Source: Nyssa sinensis
Taxonomy: Eukaryota; Streptophyta; Magnoliopsida; Cornales; Nyssaceae
Direction: 5' to 3'
NCBI GenBank assembly: GCA_008638375.1
Contig: CM018035.1
Coordinates: 34,320,824 to 34,384,823, forward strand
DNA length: 64,000 nt
A model generated the notes under the pieces. The model had not been told where the DNA came from, ran no database searches, and worked only from the letters and a program-made list of their open reading frames with translations. The position numbers were made by a program, and so were the translations under genes. The first letter of the stretch is position 1; every line of letters starts with the position of its first letter. Shown here one piece after another: positions 37,101-42,729 of this stretch.

Positions 37101-39648
37101 ATAGAATGTTTTGAATGTTAGTTGAGCTCCTACTACAATCCCTACATTACTAATAAGTACTAAATTGTTTGTTTTTTTCCAACCAGGCATCATTGTATGG
37201 TTGTTTTGTTTTTTGAGGCTGTAAGGTAAAAGCACATGTAATGCCAACTTGTGTAATTTTCAACCAAAGTATTATGCAATATAAGCAATATTTTGAAAAT
37301 TTTAAATTAGAAAATTTTATGATACTTTTCTTTGCAATATTTTGTGATATTTTGCAATATATCATGGATATTTTGTGACTTTTTCTTCACGTGCAAATAT
37401 CGTATCACAAGTGCAAAAAAACAAAACTCCGGTATATCGCAATATTTTTCTATATTTTACTCCATGATTTGAACTCTTCCCCCAAACCTCTCCATAAGAA
37501 ATCACTATGAAGCTTCTCAACAACCAAAGTTGGGATGGAAAAGAGAGACAAAAAAAATGAGGGAAGGCCTGACAAGGTGCTCTTGATGAGAGTCAACTTC
37601 CCACTCTTTGAGAGATATTGCCTCTTTGAACCCGCCGGTCTCTTCTCCATCCTTTTGACAACTGAATCCCATATCATTGTAACCTTAAAGAATGCTCTTA
37701 GAGGCAATCCCAAGTAAGAACTGGTCAAAACTGTGCAACCACAGTTCCCTACCAAAGAAACCACATCCCCCATCTACCCAACCAGAATGATATCTGATTT
37801 CGCCAAATAATGCGCAAACCAGAAACCAGCTCAAAGAACATGAGAATACAGCAAAAATGCCTAATCCGAATCATCTCCGCTTCACAAAAATAATAGTATT
37901 ATCTAAAAAGAGAATGTGAGAGACTGAGATAAAAGATCCCTGAACATGGCCCACATCAAAATCCCTCAAACTCCCCCCACCCCCACAGGTAACTACCTTC
38001 TCTATCATTCTACTTAAAACTTCCATGACGAGGATAAAATTTTTGGCTGATACTTGCATACTGTCATATCCTCCTATCAACATCCTTGTCTCAACACACT
38101 CATCATTCCATTGACATGTTTGTTCATATACAATCTTGCAAAATTTTACATTTCTCACTCACACAACAATCTAGAAGAACAACCCCATTATCCATCCAGC
38201 CCAAATTCTGTGGGCAACTCCAGTTAAAGGTCTCCCTCATCATGAATAGAGCCAACAATTAAAAACAAATATCATGATATAAAAGAAATTTGTCAAGCTT
38301 TAGAGACTCGATGAGGAAAAGTACCTTGAGTAGTCCTGCAACAGATGAAGAAATATTTCTACTTCTAGGTCTTCAGTTGACAATTTGCTTGAACAAGGTA
38401 TGTTTAATTTTTTCCTCACACCAAGCAAGACATTTCTATATGATGGCCTCCAACCCCTATCATGAATACCAAAATGAAATTAAAAATAAAACTCTCAAAG
38501 TGAAATCCCTAAAACAATCATAGAAATGCCAACACCCATCTTTATTTAACTTGAAATCAAGGTTTAATAACTTTAGTGATCAGTTTCTGTTCTACAACCA
38601 TAAACAACTCTAACTTCACACTCAAGGCACAACTTCACTCAATAATAATAATAATAAGTCATGGATTTATTACAATCATAAACTAAATTTGGCAGCTAAT
38701 CATTAACACAGCCCAAACCCAGCTTATCATTAGCGTAGGATTCAATAACCTTAATGTGGATCGAGCATCTGCTGCAAGGAAGAGGAATCGAGATTCAAGA
38801 ATTTCTATGAAAGCATCTCGCTCTTCTGGATCTTCGTTGATCATAAGGTCGTCAACATCTGCTTGTTTCGTTATAGACTTCAACAATGGACTGAAGTAAC
38901 TGAAAATGAACAAATGCCAATACAACTATAAGATTTTAGAACTGCTATAAGGGGTAGGCGAGAGACAGATAGAGTTATTACCTTGGGCCAAAAAGAATTC
39001 TTTCAATCTCATACAATTCGGAATCTGTGGCGAGTTCAAGCACTGACCGAAGCTCAGGATCAAATGTACCTGGAAAAGTTAATCAGTAAGGCTCCGTTTG
39101 GTTGCATAGAAAATTATAGAAAAAAAGTTGCAAATTACCAATCTTAAAATTTTAGTTAAACATTGGCTAATTATGCTATTTGTCTTTGTCGGAGAATAAA
39201 GTAAACAGAAATAACAGAAATCACCAACACCAAGAGACACAAAATTATGTTTTCTTTCGTTTTCCTCCACTTTCTTAACAACCGAACGGAGGGAAATTAA
39301 AATCAAAAGCCGTAGAACAAATGTGGAAATGTGAATGAGAGAGATAAAGGAAGGCACTTGCCTTGGGCATGTCTTGAAATGGCAGCACAGGGACAACTCA
39401 GAAGACCAATACCATTGTCACGCCAAGGCGACCTGAAAATCTGAGATTTTTCACTAAATGTTAAAATCCAGGTTGTAAATTGGATGAGAAGAAGAAGAAG
39501 GAGAAGAGAAGAGAAAAGAGGTGAGGACTAGTACTGGGTGGTAGAAGACGAGTTTGGTGGTTGGGAAAGAGGAGGAGAGGGGACGATGATGGAATTGGAG
39601 GGCGAAGAAGCAGAAGTTAAACGCCGGTACTGTAACTGAAGCGGCCAT
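9234..39648 (-). CDS. Host gene: predicted plastid protein, YaaW-like (UPF0174-type) family; 10 exons, 3' end outside window
   Basis: Ten exons with consensus splice sites join in one frame with no stop: 39648-39535, 39440-39362, 39069-38982, 38899-38750, 38456-38325, 23088-22938, 22855-22817, 22738-22664, 9988-9929 and 9298-9234 (953 nt). The ATG at 39648 starts a Ser/Thr-rich, acid-poor leader ([21 protein letters not shown]) that looks like a chloroplast transit peptide. The mature part holds [74 protein letters not shown] and [16 protein letters not shown]. From recall this is a conserved plant protein related to bacterial YaaW-like proteins; the family name is not certain and the function is unknown. 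About 40 C-terminal residues are probably missing to the left. Introns 5, 8 and 10 (15.2, 12.7 and >9.2 kb) are filled with transposons, yet the coding frame is intact, so the gene is probably active. Confidence 0.85.
9929..9988 (-). CDS. Host gene exon 9
   Basis: The acceptor is TTTTTAG|GGTGG and the donor AACAG|GTGATT. It is exactly 20 codons: [20 protein letters not shown], phase 0 at both ends. The intron to exon 10 is 630 bases. Confidence 0.88.
10680..11035 (+). pseudogene. LINE 3' end fragment (zf-RVT region)
   Basis: The plus-strand frame near 10725-10800 keeps the HLL.HC..ARELW-like zinc-binding RT segment ([12 protein letters not shown]). It is followed by [18 protein letters not shown], a decayed form of the 'WSIWRERNSRTF' end of plant LINEs. 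It stops next to the 3' end of oppositely oriented LINE-1, so two LINE tails meet tail to tail near 11040. Confidence 0.6.
11040..13099 (-). pseudogene. LINE-1: reverse transcriptase C-terminal half, split by a TRIM
   Basis: Minus-strand blocks occur in the expected order. The ISFLQMIQ region is a decayed FADDT box (13000). [20 protein letters not shown] and [20 protein letters not shown] (12850-12650) follow, then [33 protein letters not shown] (12600-12430). The zf-RVT domain [29 protein letters not shown] (11620-11440) closes it. Frameshifts separate the blocks, so it is not functional. The 5' end is cut at 13099/13100 by the Tekay-like LTR. A TRIM sits at 11685-11985. It is sense-oriented to the host gene. 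Confidence 0.85.
11685..11985 (+). mobile_element. TRIM-A: 301-bp miniature LTR retrotransposon with about 71-bp LTRs
   Basis: The left LTR (11685-11755) starts TGTTAGCTTGATATACATTG and ends ..ATCTAACA. The right LTR (about 11915-11985) has the same start and end. Directly after the left LTR comes TGCTATCAGAGC, one base from the tRNA-iMet primer-binding core TGGTATCAGAGC. Just before the right LTR is a purine tract, GAAGAAGGG. Flanks are GGAGT and GGAGC, a 5-bp target duplication with one mismatch. No coding capacity. A second member lies at 30589-30893. Confidence 0.85.
14561..14592. repeat. (AT)n microsatellite
   Basis: About 16 TA units, at the homologous place of the (AT)n in the other LTR copy (28082-28125); both derive from the ancestral LTR. 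Confidence 0.95.
14604..15494 (+). mobile_element. Tandem TRIM: three to four LTRs separated by short internal regions
   Basis: An 891-bp insert is flanked by perfect ATATG duplications (14599-14603 and 15495-15499); the empty site is seen in the LTR at 26118-28753. LTR 1 is 14604-14811 (TGTTGTGTCACTTTGAGTCC to GTGCAGCATCA). An LTR lacking its 5' tip is about 14897-15082, a decayed partial copy about 15151-15226, and the last LTR is 15301-15494. PBS-like sites follow LTR 1 (14813, TTTAGCGCCGTCTATGGG) and LTR 2 (15084, TTTGGCGCCGTCTGTGGG). A purine tract (GGGGGGAGTAG) precedes the last LTR. No open frame of retroviral type is present. Confidence 0.85.
16123..16384 (-). pseudogene. Gypsy pol 3' end: integrase C-terminus/chromodomain fragment
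   Basis: The minus-strand frame 16375-16169 (68 codons) ends with [20 protein letters not shown] and [18 protein letters not shown]. This is the chromodomain-like tail of chromovirus integrase (LR.K.I..VKVLW....EEATWE.E..M...YP.LF). A polypurine tract and the LTR (13100-16122) follow directly, so this is the 3' end of one Tekay/Del-like element. Everything upstream is lost at about 16384, where a plus-strand LINE begins. Confidence 0.85.
16385..17415 (+). pseudogene. LINE-2: 5'-truncated LINE with 3' UTR, (AT)n and poly(A) tail
   Basis: The plus-strand frame 16437-16775 carries [20 protein letters not shown] and [15 protein letters not shown]. The next frame has [11 protein letters not shown] and [11 protein letters not shown], the C-terminal LINE RT to zf-RVT region. 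The 3' end is clear: a leader-type segment (GTAATGGGTTTGCCCC), an (AT)n run, CTTATC and A(12) ending at 17415. It inserted into the ORF1 of another LINE on the opposite strand. Frameshifts make it non-functional. Confidence 0.85.
17346..17395. repeat. (AT)n microsatellite in LINE-2 3' UTR
   Basis: About 25 TA units just before the LINE poly(A) tail. It creates artefactual Tyr-Ile open frames on both strands. Confidence 0.95.
17416..18270 (-). pseudogene. LINE ORF1 with DUF4283-like domain, cut by LINE-2
   Basis: A 194-codon minus frame (18118-17534) holds [20 protein letters not shown] and then [16 protein letters not shown], the core of the DUF4283 domain of plant LINE ORF1. A second frame continues with TWVRVMGLP, the domain's C-terminal motif, and is then cut at 17416 by the LINE-2 poly(A). 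Upstream, 18250-18120 adds [20 protein letters not shown] behind one stop. ORF1 acts as an RNA-binding partner of the LINE RT in intact copies; this one is broken. Confidence 0.75.
18271..20270. other. Intronic stretch without genes, apart from a SINE fragment
   Basis: No coding, LTR or TIR structure was recognised except at 18503-18605. A short (AAT)n lies near 19376-19392. Confidence 0.4.
18503..18605 (-). mobile_element. tRNA-derived SINE fragment (Au-like)
   Basis: GCACGAGGCTCCCACC, then GATGTACACAGCCTTACCCC and GTGGAGAGGCAGTTTTCG, follow the body of a widespread plant tRNA-derived SINE family that I recall as Au-like. The B box end (right) is decayed and no tail or duplication was found. 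Confidence 0.6.
20276..21118 (+). pseudogene. LINE reverse transcriptase fragment
   Basis: On the plus strand INGSPLGYF and ERGLR*GDHLS match the 'RGLRQGDPLSP' block. [15 protein letters not shown] is the catalytic FADD box, here [24 protein letters not shown] (20765-20825) and [18 protein letters not shown] (20990-21045) follow in order. Two stops and a frameshift are present. It stops abruptly at about 21118. Confidence 0.85.
21300..21690 (-). mobile_element. Gypsy LTR remnant related to 8640-9060
   Basis: It shares with 8640-9060 an ordered series of short blocks: ATTTAATGCC, GTGTCAGAA/GATGTCAGGA, CCACATG/CCATGTGGC and GTGTCAAA. The two are diverged copies of one LTR family, truncated on both sides here. 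Confidence 0.4.
21691..22663. other. Intron 8 sequence next to exon 8
   Basis: No gene. It holds a short (TA)n at 22073-22094 and (CA)n at 22291-22308. Confidence 0.6.
22664..22738 (-). CDS. Host gene exon 8
   Basis: The acceptor is TGGTAG|TTAGC and the donor AGAAAG|GTAC. Twenty-five codons, [16 protein letters not shown] then QIKKEAVRK, phase 0 at both ends. Confidence 0.88.
22817..22855 (-). CDS. Host gene exon 7 (39-nt micro-exon)
   Basis: The acceptor is TCTAG|GGTGG and the donor CACTTG|GTAAGA. Thirteen codons, [13 protein letters not shown], phase 0 at both ends. It is flanked by very short introns of 82 and 78 bases. Confidence 0.87.
22938..23088 (-). CDS. Host gene exon 6
   Basis: The acceptor is TTATGTAG|TGAAG and the donor TTGAAG|GTATAG. 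It completes the split codon of exon 5 and encodes [41 protein letters not shown]. The intron before it is 15.2 kb. Confidence 0.9.
23089..23639. other. Intron 5 sequence next to exon 6
   Basis: No gene, LTR or TIR recognised. Confidence 0.5.
24700..25627 (-). mobile_element. tRNA(Ser/Leu)-derived SINE (about 225 bp net), split by a hAT element
   Basis: Flanks GAGTCCTCCGCCCTCT (24684-24699) and GAGTCCTCCCCCTCT (25628-25642) are a 15-16-bp target duplication with a one-base indel. On the minus strand the SINE starts with a tRNA-like head: a box A type GTGGCCGAGTGGGCGG and a box B type GGTCGAAACC. It ends in an A-rich tail (T-run 24701-24716 on plus). The head is split after TACCGCC by the 695-bp hAT element. 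Box A resembles tRNA-Ser/Leu. Confidence 0.85.
24899..25593. mobile_element. Non-autonomous hAT-type element with CCGG-rich ends
   Basis: The terminal inverted repeats are CAATGTTTTAAAACCCGG and, reversed, CAATGTTTTCAGACCCAG (15 of 18 match). An 8-bp duplication flanks it: CTACCGCC (24891-24898) and TTACCGCC (25594-25601). The subterminal parts are packed with CCGG, CCGGTT and GGACCG; the core is AT-rich and non-coding. Eight-base duplications are diagnostic of hAT elements. Confidence 0.85.
25763..26107 (-). repeat. 187-bp tandem duplication inside LINE-3
   Basis: The segment beginning CCACCATAGCTTAAC at 25763 recurs at 25950 with roughly 80-85% identity and the same order of blocks (ATAAAGGACCCT, CATTGCCAACCACCA, AGCTC(T/C)TCCCACC). 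It duplicates a coding part of the LINE RT, so it arose within this copy or its source. Confidence 0.8.
26118..28753 (-). mobile_element. Solo LTR, Tekay/Del-like (2636 bp, TSD CTTTC)
   Basis: Plus-strand ends are TGTCACGACCC and GGATATTACA. Read on the minus strand this is TGTAATATCC..GGGTCGTGACA, the Tekay/Del chromovirus LTR form. Perfect 5-bp duplications CTTTC lie at 26113-26117 and 28754-28758. No internal sequence remains, so it is a solo LTR left by LTR-LTR recombination. It is homologous along its length to 13100-16122 and, more distantly, to 40540-41782. Confidence 0.92.
28082..28125. repeat. (AT)n microsatellite in solo LTR
   Basis: About 22 TA units at the position homologous to 14561-14592. 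Confidence 0.95.
29091..30588. other. Unassigned intronic stretch
   Basis: No recognisable coding or repeat structure apart from short simple repeats (for example TAAA near 29710). Confidence 0.4.
30589..30893 (+). mobile_element. TRIM-B: 305-bp miniature LTR retrotransposon
   Basis: Left LTR 30589-30654 and right LTR 30820-30893 share GACCCATTTTCTGATAGCTT-like and GATTTAACA blocks. After the left LTR comes TGGTATTAGAACC, a near match to the tRNA-iMet primer site; before the right LTR is GAGGGAGAG. Perfect TCTCT duplications lie at 30584-30588 and 30894-30898. It belongs to the same family as 11685-11985. Confidence 0.88.
30894..32729. other. Unassigned stretch with a poly(A) run
   Basis: A run of about 18 A at 30945-30962 could be the tail of a plus-strand retroposon whose body was hit by TRIM-B. 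The 127-codon frame at 32250-32633 shows no recognised domain. Confidence 0.35.
32730..33785 (+). pseudogene. Plant mobile domain (PMD, aminotransferase-like) pseudogene
   Basis: Broken plus-strand frames keep the order of the plant mobile domain. First come [15 protein letters not shown] and TLEDV-like sequence (about 32890-32955), then [20 protein letters not shown] (33083-33142). [20 protein letters not shown] and [12 protein letters not shown] (33297-33455) follow. The last piece is an open frame with [27 protein letters not shown] and [12 protein letters not shown] (33492-33785). PMD genes exist as host genes and inside MULE and gypsy elements in plants. Stops and frameshifts in the first two thirds make this copy non-functional. 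No element ends were found around it. Confidence 0.7.
33887..34269. mobile_element. MITE with GAAGCACGGA terminal inverted repeats
   Basis: The left end is TATGAAGCACGGACAC; the right end, reversed, is TCTAAGAAGCACGGATAC. Flanks CAATGACC and CAATGATG are an 8-bp duplication with two mismatches, which suggests hAT. Subterminal CGTGTC(C/G)G(T/A) repeats are frequent and the core is AT-rich. It is non-coding, 383 bp. Confidence 0.7.
34290..35046 (+). pseudogene. Copia pol 3' end (RT tail and RNase H)
   Basis: On the plus strand [13 protein letters not shown] (34375-34415) is the RT tail. It is followed, after frame changes, by [31 protein letters not shown] and [12 protein letters not shown] (34640-34840). 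[20 protein letters not shown] and KEQLTDILT come last. This is the classic Copia RNase H order. A polypurine tract (GAGGGAGAG, 35038-35046) and an LTR start follow. Stops (for example after QSKK) show it is dead. The 5' part is missing. Confidence 0.85.
35047..35660 (+). mobile_element. Copia 3' LTR remnant, split by a MULE-type MITE
   Basis: It starts TGTTAAAATATTTGG directly after the polypurine tract of the Copia remnant. Net of the MITE (35112-35541) about 180 bases remain, ending near 35660 where LINE-4 3' sequence begins. The right end is not exactly fixed. Confidence 0.6.
35112..35541. mobile_element. MULE-type MITE with long TIRs (430 bp, 9-bp TSD)
   Basis: The ends are GGGTTAATTATACTTTAATA and, reversed, GGGTTAGTAACACTTTAGTA. 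The inverted similarity runs on for roughly 100 bases (TTTTGTCC..ATTTCAAATAAGG(C/T)CCTCGATTATC). Perfect TTAATAATA 9-bp duplications lie at 35103-35111 and 35542-35550, the size used by Mutator-like elements. Non-coding. Confidence 0.9.
35661..38230 (-). pseudogene. LINE-4 reverse transcriptase, split by an AT-rich element
   Basis: Minus-strand blocks occur in order: [16 protein letters not shown] and [22 protein letters not shown] (38050-37880; catalytic FADD is FLDN), then [30 protein letters not shown] and [17 protein letters not shown] (37720-37470). After the insert at 36585-37465 the RT continues, and zf-[23 protein letters not shown] follows at about 35920-35860. It is sense-oriented to the host gene in intron 5 and disabled by frameshifts. 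Confidence 0.85.
36585..37465. mobile_element. AT-rich DNA-transposon-like insert in LINE-4
   Basis: It lies between TATTTGAA (36577-36584) and GATTTGAA (37466-37473), a likely 8-bp duplication with one mismatch that restores the LINE frame region EEF. The ends TAAAGGAATATAG and, reversed, ATGGAGTAAAATATAG share a core. Subterminal repeats ATATATC, ATATCG and ATCACAAGT occur at both sides. It is non-coding and probably a hAT derivative. Confidence 0.55.
38325..38456 (-). CDS. Host gene exon 5
   Basis: The acceptor is CATGATAG|GGGTT and the donor CTCAAG|GTACTT. It encodes (R)[31 protein letters not shown] and [10 protein letters not shown]; it enters and leaves in phase 2. Confidence 0.9.
38750..38899 (-). 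CDS. Host gene exon 4
   Basis: The acceptor is TTTTCAG|TTACTT and the donor ATTAAG|GTTATT. It encodes [35 protein letters not shown] and [15 protein letters not shown]. Confidence 0.9.
38982..39069 (-). CDS. Host gene exon 3
   Basis: The acceptor is TTTCCAG|GTACA and the donor CCCAAG|GTAATA. It encodes [28 protein letters not shown]. It is separated from exon 4 by an 82-base intron. Confidence 0.9.
39362..39440 (-). CDS. Host gene exon 2 (GC donor)
   Basis: The acceptor is AATCTCAG|ATTTTC. The donor is CCCAAG|GCAAGT, a GC-type donor with otherwise perfect consensus. It encodes [26 protein letters not shown]. Using the nearest GT instead brings a stop within three codons of exon 3, so the GC site is required. 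Confidence 0.82.
39535..39648 (-). CDS. Host gene exon 1 (start codon and transit-peptide-like leader)
   Basis: The ATG is at 39648-39646 and the donor is CACCCA|GTACTAG. Thirty-eight codons rich in Ser, Thr, Phe and Pro with no acidic residue fit a plastid transit peptide. An in-frame Met 27 codons upstream (39729) gives an acidic, unlikely leader, so the 39648 start was preferred. The intron to exon 2 is 94 bases. Confidence 0.75.
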
Positions 39649-40539
39649 ATCAGTTCTTCCAGTTTGCAAGTGGAGCCTCAAAGCCTGTACACACTTGTCA
39701 CTGCCGTCTACAACGCTTGACGCTAGCAATACGCGATTGCATCCCCCCGATTCCCCATATGCCTCGTTTGGACGCCGGCATGGACTACGCTATATCTCAG
39801 CCTCTCAGAATATAATATATGCCATAGAATTGGTGCTGTATTGATTATCCTATACAATTTTTTTTTCTTTTTGTCTGATCATCCAATATGGCCTAATTGT
39901 TGAGTTCCAATTCGAAGTGACAATATATTGTTAGGGAAATTCTATAATGCGTACTTTTATTAAAAAAATAATTAGTTTTTCATTATCATGTGTAAAGTTG
40001 TGCTAAAGTGATAATATTTTAACATAGTTAGTTGGTCTTAGATATAAGAACGGTGAGAGTCAAACCTGCAAACTCAAAAAAGTAAACTCCTTACAAGCGG
40101 TTAACTTCAAATCTTATTAACTTGTAATAAAATAGTACCAAAATATACTAAATTTGTACAACTTTAACACTAAATGATACCAACTTATAATAAAATAGTA
40201 CCAAGATATTTTAAAACAGTAACAGGCACGAGCTTAAATAATAACCAATTTAAACTTATATTGTAAGGATAAGGACTTAAATGCAAATTCACACCTCAAA
40301 TTTACCAACTTAAAGTCAAATTATACAAATTATAAATGGTAACAAAGTACACTTAAATTGTGTCCAAAATAATCAAAATACTTTTTACTTTTCAATAATA
40401 AAATTAAATTTTTAAATGTTATATATTATTAAACATATTTTGTGTAATTTTAACATTTGTTAAACTTGATTTTTATGCTTATGAACTCAAGGTACAATTT
40501 TTTTATATTAGTATGATCACCTTTCGTTCATGTTATTAT
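39649..40539. other. 5' flank of host gene; no other gene seen
   Basis: This holds the 5' UTR and promoter of the minus-strand gene. The proximal 130 bases are comparatively GC-rich; beyond 39800 it is AT-rich. A segment ACTTATAATAAAATAGTACC at 40183 is a near repeat of 40122-40141. No TATA box could be chosen with confidence. Confidence 0.4.
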
Positions 40540-41782
40540 TGTCACGACCCGTATTCTTCCTGTCATACCTTAGGTGAAATATTGTGCCATGACTAACCCC
40601 AAGGGTCGTACAGAATCAAGGAAAATGAAATTCTATGAAAATTATCACAACAGTAAATATAAAAGCAAAAGCAATTCTTACTCTTTTGTCATTTCACCTG
40701 TTCAGAGCTTATCTATATACATATTAACATATCTATATTTATAAGCCATTTTTGGCAAGGCACAGATGATCATCGTTTACTTTTATAACTTTACATTTAT
40801 TACATAAGTACAAACCTATCTCAAACTATATTCAACTTTCACAAAACTCTTCTTTTTTCAATACCACATCTCTATCTCATATTTCGTTATCATCGTTCTC
40901 TTAATTTCTCTTCCAAGTATACTTAAAAGGTGGGGAAGGGAATGGGGTGAGCTAAACATAACTAAAGCATTTCAATTACATTTTTCAAAACAGAATTGCT
41001 ATTTAAACATTTGAATAGCAATAAACAGCTCAATGAAACTCACAACATATAATTCAAATTAATATAGCATGCCCATTACTATAGTTGAAATGGAAGAACA
41101 CGCATCAACTCAGATTCTTCAGGCAACATAAAAGCCACTTATAAGGACATAGAAGAGATCTCTGATCCTCTATTGGTGCACCAGTCCCCTGACAAGGACA
41201 TAACAAAAAGGGGTCTATATAATGGCATCTAATAAAATATTTCCTTTGGTAGCTAAAACATTTCTAAACATATTTTCTGATTCATGGATTTCCAAAGCAT
41301 GTACCAAATATGTTTTTAAATTATGATTCAACACCATGATTTGTCGATGTGGAACTTTGGAGCCTTAGGCCTTCAAGAGGTTCCCCTCCACCGTTCAAGA
41401 GGTAAAGCATCTTCACTCAAATATATGTGCTTAAAATAAAATATTATTTTTCTTTCTCAAGCAAAGATAGATGTTGTTTTCAAAGCTTTTAAAAGGTACC
41501 ACTTTGGGATACTAAAAAACTGGAAATCCTAACAAGTAGAGGAGATGAAAGGTTAGAACAGGAGAGAAAGATTGTTGTTATTTTTAAGCATGAAGAGTAG
41601 GAGTCGTCCAATGATAGATACAAATATGTATCTATAAGTGAGCTAGGTGTCACTTTGTACATCTTCACAAATTTGAGATGTCTTACACTTATTAAGCCTA
41701 CATTTACTCTTTCTTAATAATCTATGTTTATTCCTTTTAATATAAATTAGTTATATGCATATTACTTATATATTGGTATACC
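40540..41782 (-). mobile_element. Tekay-like LTR, partial, interrupted by Tat-like element A
   Basis: It starts TGTCACGACCCG (minus-strand LTR end GGGTCGTGACA). It keeps blocks in the same order as 26118-28753: GAATTGCTATTTAAACATTT (40989), AAGGACATAACAAAAAGGGG (about 41193) and ATGATAGATACAAATATGTA (41612). It is a more diverged member. It stops near 41782, where the LTR of element A appears to begin; the rest should lie right of the window. Confidence 0.65.
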
Positions 41783-42252
41783 TGTAATAATTCACTCTAG
41801 GAAATGATGACACATGGAGACTCAGCTCGGATGATGGGATATGAGCATTGGACCTTATAGGTTGGATAGGAGATGCGAAATTAAATAAGAACCGTTGAAC
41901 TAAGCTTCATCATCCCAATCTGAAAATACCGAGGTCAGTAATAAAGTCTAATATGGAAACTAACTACTACGATAAGGTAAACACAAATCTCTGTTTTTCC
42001 TTCAAAGGATCTTACCACAAAGGAAAGTCATCACTTATAAAAAAAAGAAACCCTACTCCAAAAGGGCACACTCCTCATCCCACTAGATACGTCATTTCAT
42101 AATTCTTTTAGACCTTGTTGACGTAATCATCGGAGGGTTCTTCACTGAGCTTTCTCTGATGACCCGCTGATAATCTTTTTACAAATATATATATATATAT
42201 ATATCCTAGTGAAAATCTTGGTCGTTGATCAGTTAGCTCGAAATTGACATCA
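41783..42252 (+). mobile_element. 5' LTR of Tat-like gypsy element A
   Basis: The region ends GAAATTGACATCA directly before a PBS-like TTGGCGCC site. A TG start at 41783 (TGTAATAATTCACTC) is the likeliest left end, giving about 470 bp. It contains a TATA-like ATAAAAA near 42038 and an (AT)n at 42186-42204. Confidence 0.5.
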
Positions 42253-42257
42253 TTAGA

Positions 42258-42275
42258 TTGGCGCCCTCTAAGGGA
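42258..42275 (+). promoter_or_regulatory. Primer-binding site of element A
   Basis: TTGGCGCCCTCTAAGGGA lies 5 bases after the LTR end. Its TGGCGCC core is complementary to the 3' end of plant tRNA-Asp (..GGCGCCA). The same core follows two LTRs of the tandem TRIM at 14604-15494. Confidence 0.65.
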
Positions 42276-42311
42276 AATAAAAGTCTTTCATTTTGAAACT
42301 GAAAAGCATCA

Positions 42312-42729
42312 ATGGCTCCTAGACTTTTCCCTAGGCAGCAAAATCAACCAACGTCGGCTCCTATCCAAGGACGTATTGGTGGCTGCCAACCTTATGCAAA
42401 CACGGCAGACCAGAGGATTGATTTTATGACTCAACAAATTGAAGTTTTGAACCAAACTAGGGCTAACTTCGTTCAAAGTCAGCAGGCTATGATGGCGCAA
42501 ATTCAACAGGCTCAGCCAGCCCAGAATTAGCAAGCTCAGCCAACCTAAAATCAACAACCTCCGCTAGTCCAAACTCAGCAAGTTCAGCAAACCTAGAATC
42601 AACAGGCTTAGCCAACCCAAGATTAGTAGACTCAGCCAGCCCAAGATTAGTAGACTCAGCCAGCCCAAAATCAATAACCTTTGCTAGTCCAAAATCAGCA
42701 GGCTTCACCTGCACAAAATTAACAAGTAC
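42312..42729 (+). pseudogene. Element A gag, N-terminal part (split)
   Basis: The ATG at 42312 opens MAPRLFPRQQNQPTSAP and continues with QRIDFMTQQIEVLNQTRANF, then a long Gln-rich tract. Almost every stop in the tract replaces a Gln codon (CAG to TAG, CAA to TAA). The frame is broken at 42730 by the Sirevirus-like insertion and resumes at 57062. Confidence 0.7.
42505..42722 (+). repeat. Gln/Pro/Ala-coding minisatellite in gag
   Basis: Units of about 24-27 bases resembling CAGCCAGCCCAAAATCAGCA are repeated around eight times with drift, encoding QPAQNQQ-like repeats. Confidence 0.75.

Noticed and set aside
39649..39729. Start codon at 39729 for the host gene
   Set aside because: In frame, but it gives a leader unlike a transit peptide; the ATG at 39648 fits better. 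A cDNA 5' end would decide.
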